Of a stretch of DNA of 17,704 bases, positions 14,308-17,704 are shown one piece after another. The stretch is taken from positions 1-17,704 of the forward strand of contig JAFSOM010000641.1 of the NCBI GenBank assembly GCA_017447005.1, read 5' to 3'. The position numbers and the translations under genes were made by a program. The DNA comes from Oscillibacter sp. (GTDB lineage: Bacteria > Bacillota > Clostridia > Oscillospirales > Oscillospiraceae). Within the stretch, counting starts at the first letter, position 1; each line of letters opens with the position of its first letter. The notes below the pieces were generated by a model, which saw only the letters and a list, made by a program, of their open reading frames with translations, searched no databases and had not been told where the DNA came from.

Positions 14308-15514
14308 ACCCACCCAGCCACAGACATTCCGGGTACCACGCGTTCAGGCAGGACAGCGCGAACGTAGCCCGGTCAAAGGAAAACGGACTTGCGTCGTTTC
14401 GGAAGCGGACATAAACCGGGTAGCGGCTCCGGCTGGAAAAGGCGCCCGGATAGGCCCATTCGTTTTCGTACTGGCACAGGCGCAGATTCTCCGGTTTCTT
14501 TCCCGGGAAAAACGCCTCAACCGGAAAGGCGGGCAAAGCGCGGAGGGCCATTTCTATATCCGCCTCGGACTGGATACGCTCCGGTCGGGGTCCGCCCGTG
14601 CGGTTTTCAAAGCGCAGGCCGTCGGAAGCCTCTCCGCAGTCCGCGAAAACGTAGCTCCGAAACGCCAGCGCGTAGGGGAACAGCGCGCTTTGTCCGGAAA
14701 CCCGGATACAAATCTCTCTGTCCCCGCGCACAAATTCCACGCCGCTTTCCGGCAGGGAGTCCGGCCATTCCCGCAAGTCCACGTATTCCCGCCCGTCGGT
14801 TTGAAAATGAAAGCACAAAACCTGTCCGTCGCCCGGATTCCCGGGGGTCTCCCGGACTGAAGGGGATTTCTCCCGCTCGGAAATATTGGTAAACAGGTCG
14901 TACTCCGCGCAAAGCATGAGCTTGTCTTGCAGGCCGTTTTCCTTCAAGCGGTAATTGACGTTCTTCCACTCCGCGCCGTCCGGTCGTTCGACGGCCTCCA
15001 GGAGCGCGTAGCGGCGGAACAGGGGCGCGTAGATGACAAAGTTTCTGATGCCGTAGTGATTCGCCAGACGCCGCAAACGCCGTTCATATCGCAGGAAGGA
15101 ATCGTCCCGTCTCAGGCGGTAGAAGAACTTCCGGCCTCCGACGCTTCCCTCATAGCGTCTTTCGGAGCGCTCAATGTCCTGAAAAAAGGAGACGCGCTCG
15201 ACGAACTCCTCATAATCGCAGACGGCGAACGCGCCGTTTGGCGCGGCGGGAAGGACGGACAATCGCTTGTCCGGGGCGCCGTTCCTTTTCGCCAGCCCGG
15301 TCACGATAACGGGCGCGTCAGGCCTGCGGGCCGCCTCCTCATAGCGGGAGAGAAGGCTTTGAAATTTGCCGCGCTGATATTCCAGCAGATTCCCCATCAG
15401 GCTTTTCAAAAGCTCTTTTTCCGCGCTGTCCGCGCCGCTGTCGTCAATAAGACGAAACAGCAGTTCCCGCGAGCGTTCCTTGTCACCGTCAAATAAATTT
15501 CTATCCTCGCCCAT
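14297..15514 (-). CDS. Hypothetical protein, 405 aa, encoded directly after the spike
   Basis: Not recognised. The N-terminal ~65 residues look helical and charged. The rest is a mixed alpha/beta protein rich in Arg and aromatic residues (YEEFVERVSFFQDIERSERR, YGIRNFVIYAPLFRRYALLE, FPYALAFRSYVFADCGE) and ends ECLWLGGYDD. No signal peptide, membrane segment or enzyme motif is apparent. ATG at 15514 has GGAG about eight nt upstream and lies 15 bp after the VgrG-like stop, so it is co-translated with the tube and spike genes. Genes directly after a spike often encode effectors, adaptors or baseplate parts. Nothing in the sequence decides between these. Confidence 0.85.
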   Translation of the reverse strand: MGEDRNLFDGDKERSRELLFRLIDDSGADSAEKELLKSLMGNLLEYQRGKFQSLLSRYEEAARRPDAPVIVTGLAKRNGAPDKRLSVLPAAPNGAFAVCDYEEFVERVSFFQDIERSERRYEGSVGGRKFFYRLRRDDSFLRYERRLRRLANHYGIRNFVIYAPLFRRYALLEAVERPDGAEWKNVNYRLKENGLQDKLMLCAEYDLFTNISEREKSPSVRETPGNPGDGQVLCFHFQTDGREYVDLREWPDSLPESGVEFVRGDREICIRVSGQSALFPYALAFRSYVFADCGEASDGLRFENRTGGPRPERIQSEADIEMALRALPAFPVEAFFPGKKPENLRLCQYENEWAYPGAFSSRSRYPVYVRFRNDASPFSFDRATFALSCLNAWYPECLWLGGYDD

Positions 15515-15529
15515 ATCCTCTCTCCACGC

Positions 15530-17002
15530 CTAGCTGACTGTCGCCGCGCTTTTCAGGTCAATCATGCTTCCGTACAGGGTCGTTCCCGTGGCGTCGGCCT
15601 TGATTCCGCCGCCCGCGGAAAAGAGTTTCGCTTCGGAAGGGGCGCTGATTTCCGCCTTTCCGGAGTGGGAAGCGAAAAAGCCGTCGTTGGAAATCTGCGC
15701 GGCGCCTTTCGGATGTCTGATTTCCACCTTATCCTTTTCCATGCGGATTTCCGTCTCTCCGTTGCGCGCCGTAATTTCGTCGTCCTTCATCAGGACACGG
15801 GAACGCTCCGTGCGGCGAACCTCCACGGCGTCCTTTGTAATGACGATTTTCACGTCGTCGCCGTTGCGTACCGTTATCGTATCGTCCGCCCATTCCAACT
15901 GGGACGCCCGGTGGATACAGATGTTTTTATGGTCCGGGTTCCGGCAGTCCTCCCGGATTTCCCGGTTTCGTCTGCTTCCCACGACCAGCGGGAAGCGGTT
16001 CTCTATCTGCACCGCCACTTCGTCTCCCACGTCCGGAAGCATGACCACGCCGCCGCCGTCCTTGCCCGTATACGGCGACAAATAATCCATCCAGTAGCGT
16101 TTCGACGGCTCCCCGCACATATCCTCAATGTATCCGTTCTCCTTTTCGCAGAGAAAGCGCACCTGAATTCTGCCAAGGTTCCGGCTGTCTTTGTTATCCG
16201 TCACTTCCGCACGCAGGGTGACAAGGCCGCCGACGGGAAGCTCGCCCGCCGGTATCGCCCCGCTGACCGCCTGACAGCGGTAATAGAGATTTTCCAGCGT
16301 CTCCCAGATTTCCACTTTCATGATACGGTACTTTTCGTAATCAATGAAAATCTCCCTGCCCGGTCTCATTCTGCGCACGGTGATGAACTCAACGCTTTTG
16401 AGGCCGTTTTCATAGCGGAATTTCGTTTTCCCGCGCAAAGTCTCCTGAAAACCGGGCGGTATCGACGCCTCGGCGGAAACCTGTTCGCTCATCAGGCCCA
16501 CGGAGATGAGATTCAAATCCGGGTCAATCCACAGGCCGCCGCCGAAAGCGTTCGTCAAATCCGTCAGAAACTGAAAATCCGTGCGTTGCTTTTGGATGAT
16601 AACGCACTCGGGGCGGGTTCTCATAAAGTCCCCGCACGGCTTCAGGACATATCCGTCGCAACGAAACGCCCTGACAATGTCCTCTATCGTCTGTTCGGCG
16701 TTTTGAAATACGCGGCGCTTGGCTTCCCTGTCCATCAGGATAGTGCGGGAGACAAGAACGACCCGCGCTTTGAGCCATTCCGGTTCCTCTTCCGTTTCTA
16801 TGCGCTCAATTATCCCGTTCATCAGGACGGCGCCATCCCGCGTCTTGACGCTTACGCTTTCCCCGCTTGCGAGCATTTCACGGTATCGGGCCATGTCCTT
16901 CCGCTCCGCCAGCGCGGTAAAGAAGCATCTGCTGTGCCGGTCTTTTTCCATGACAACGCGTATGTCAGAGAGGGAAGCGCTTTCAAAACCAGTGATATGC
17001 AA
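15530..17002 (-). CDS. VgrG/gpV-like spike protein of a contractile-injection or T6SS-like system, 490 aa
   Basis: Residues 1-~245 fit the gp27-like hub (YREMLASGESVSVKT, NGIIERI, TIEDIVRAF, TDFQFLTDLTNAFGGGLWI). Residues ~262-345 fit the gp5-like OB fold (NLGRIQVRFL, DYLSPYTGKDGGG, LPDVGDEVAVQIENRFPLVV). From ~355 the repetitive beta pattern of a spike begins (HKNICIHRASQLEWADD, TITVRNGDDVKIVI, EITARNGETEIRM) and ends in ATGTTLYGSMIDLKSAATVS. In VgrG/gpV families this forms the trimeric tip on the Hcp tube. The protein is compact, with no visible C-terminal effector domain. The start is TTG at 17002, chosen because AAAAGGAG stands eight nt upstream and no ATG fits. It lies 33 bp after the Hcp-like gene. 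A phage-type baseplate protein is the main alternative to true VgrG. Confidence 0.9.
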   Translation of the reverse strand: MHITGFESASLSDIRVVMEKDRHSRCFFTALAERKDMARYREMLASGESVSVKTRDGAVLMNGIIERIETEEEPEWLKARVVLVSRTILMDREAKRRVFQNAEQTIEDIVRAFRCDGYVLKPCGDFMRTRPECVIIQKQRTDFQFLTDLTNAFGGGLWIDPDLNLISVGLMSEQVSAEASIPPGFQETLRGKTKFRYENGLKSVEFITVRRMRPGREIFIDYEKYRIMKVEIWETLENLYYRCQAVSGAIPAGELPVGGLVTLRAEVTDNKDSRNLGRIQVRFLCEKENGYIEDMCGEPSKRYWMDYLSPYTGKDGGGVVMLPDVGDEVAVQIENRFPLVVGSRRNREIREDCRNPDHKNICIHRASQLEWADDTITVRNGDDVKIVITKDAVEVRRTERSRVLMKDDEITARNGETEIRMEKDKVEIRHPKGAAQISNDGFFASHSGKAEISAPSEAKLFSAGGGIKADATGTTLYGSMIDLKSAATVS

Positions 17003-17035
17003 AACGGACGCTCCTTTTCCAGCCGCGCTTTCCGC

Positions 17036-17506
17036 TTACACGGAAACAATAATTCTCTTGGTATAGTGCGGACCCTGCGCCATAAACAACTTGAACTGGC
17101 CCGTATCGCTGCCCTTTTCCGTGCCGTTGTCCGCGTAGATTTCCTCGTAGTCCACGCAGAACATCTTGTCAAAAACGTAACTGCGCAGGGTTGTGCCCGT
17201 CGTGCTGTCGTTGAAGGCTATCACCTCCACCGTCACCGTAGCGTAGAGGTTCTTGACTCGCATGGCCCAGTCGGCCAGCTTGCCGGTTTTTTCCCGGGTG
17301 TGGTCGTTGATTTCGCCTTCGAGACGCATTTCGCACCGGGCGTGCTGGTCGCGTTCAAGGGCGTCGTCGTTCAGACTGTTCATTTTGAAGCGGAAACTCT
17401 GAATGTCCCCCTGCACGGCGCTGTCATTGGAAGCGCCGTCGTTGGCGGAGGTGGCGAACTCAATTTTCTCACTGCCGGAAGGCTCAATGATGACATGATA
17501 ATCCAT
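17036..17506 (-). CDS. Hcp-like tube protein, 156 aa, first gene of the array
   Basis: The length (156 aa) is typical of Hcp/tail-tube proteins. The second half has the family rhythm of a 'tGkl..W' helix followed by beta strands: REKTGKLADWAMRVKNLYA, VTVEVIAFND, TLRSYVFDKMFCVDYEEIYA, and a final strand pair QFKLFMAQGPH and KRIIVSV. The 'FCVDYEE' strand recalls Hcp of type VI-like systems. Hcp forms stacked hexameric rings that carry the spike. ATG at 17506 has AGAAAGGA about seven nt upstream. It lies directly upstream of the VgrG-like gene, as expected of a tube/spike pair, and downstream of a repeated upstream element that may hold its promoter. The assignment rests on pattern and neighbour; a phage tube protein is the alternative. 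Confidence 0.78.
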   Translation of the reverse strand: MDYHVIIEPSGSEKIEFATSANDGASNDSAVQGDIQSFRFKMNSLNDDALERDQHARCEMRLEGEINDHTREKTGKLADWAMRVKNLYATVTVEVIAFNDSTTGTTLRSYVFDKMFCVDYEEIYADNGTEKGSDTGQFKLFMAQGPHYTKRIIVSV

Positions 17507-17550
17507 AGCGGTATCCTTTCTGATTCCTATCCGTATCCGTGCGGGCGCTC

Positions 17551-17600
17551 AGGAACTGCGCAAAAATCATTTAACCGGAACGTATGCGCGCCGAAAGGCT
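17551..17600 (-). promoter_or_regulatory. Repeated upstream element, copy B (before the Hcp-like gene)
   Basis: This copy matches 7031-7080 at 41 of 50 positions, including caaaaatcat at 17561-17570, and lies 45-94 nt upstream of the Hcp-like ATG. On the coding strand the conserved core reads AAATGATTTTTGCGC. No convincing -10 hexamer follows at 17-18 nt (CGGATA or GGATAC are the best), so a regulator-binding site, or a promoter of another sigma class, remains possible. Same-strand placement before both putative first genes argues for a regulatory role. Confidence 0.45.
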
Positions 17601-17643
17601 CTCTCTTTGGGGGAGAATCTCTCCGCAAGGCGACAGAGGGGGA
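17601..17643. repeat. REP-like element fragment
   Basis: The stretch of 'ctttgggggagaatctctcc' followed by 'gcaaggcgacagaggggga' resembles the core of the palindromic element at 7173-7210 (a 'tatgggga' arm, then 'gacagagggg'). It adjoins the repeated 50-bp block in both places. I see no gene in 17507-17704. Confidence 0.45.
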
Positions 17644-17650
17644 GAAGAAC

Positions 17651-17704
17651 GGCCCCCACCCCGCCCAGTTGGGCCCCCCACCCCCAAAGGGGGGGGGCCT
17701 GGAC
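17651..17704. other. Low-complexity C/G homopolymer tract at the window edge
   Basis: Runs of C (up to six) and then nine consecutive G around an AAA can fold on themselves. Such extreme tracts at the end of a sequence are often assembly or read-quality artefacts at a contig edge, so I would not build on it. Confidence 0.6.

Overview
The window is dominated by one long array of minus-strand genes, read from about 17,500 down to about 1,180, with junctions that run from short overlaps to short gaps. It looks bacterial. Purine-rich Shine-Dalgarno sequences, frequent TTG/GTG start codons, GC-rich coding sequence and short palindromic intergenic repeats of the 'cccctatgggg' type are reminiscent of gut Bacillota (Clostridia or Negativicutes). 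That placement is an inference from style only; no taxonomic marker gene is present. The last ~50 bases are C/G homopolymers and may be a contig edge.

Reading in the direction of transcription, the array opens with two contractile-injection/type VI-like parts: an Hcp-like tube protein (17036-17506) and a VgrG/gpV-like spike (15530-17002, TTG start). Two unrecognised proteins follow (405 and 231 aa). Next come a DnaK-like ATPase (532 aa), a 270-aa protein with a duplicated N-terminus, a 347-aa coiled-coil protein, a second DnaK-like ATPase (517 aa) and a 416-aa coiled-coil protein with 10-residue repeats. After a ~345-bp intergenic region come a third Hsp70 fused to a C-terminal von Willebrand A domain (699 aa), a fourth large actin/Hsp70-fold ATPase with an extra N-terminal region (936 aa), and a 277-aa protein that may be a tail or baseplate component.

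The striking point is the combination: four divergent Hsp70/actin-fold ATPases, none a housekeeping DnaK, in the same array as a tube protein and a spike. The 347-aa and 270-aa proteins share a C-terminal domain whose pattern recalls the GrpE beta domain, so they are candidate nucleotide exchange factors. No J-domain HPD motif, sheath, ClpV-type AAA+ ATPase or membrane-complex protein is visible here. My working model, which is inference, is a chaperone-centred module that assembles, loads or remodels an Hcp/VgrG-type injection apparatus whose remaining parts lie elsewhere.

A ~50-bp sequence about 82% identical (41/50) lies upstream of both the Hcp-like gene and the Hsp70-vWA gene. The array may therefore be two transcription units under shared control. 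Both copies also adjoin palindromic repeats, so a repeat-family origin is possible.

The left edge (1-1175) holds a convergent plus-strand gene of less GC-rich composition and unknown function, an apparent decayed helix-turn-helix fragment, and a strong stem-loop between the convergent units.
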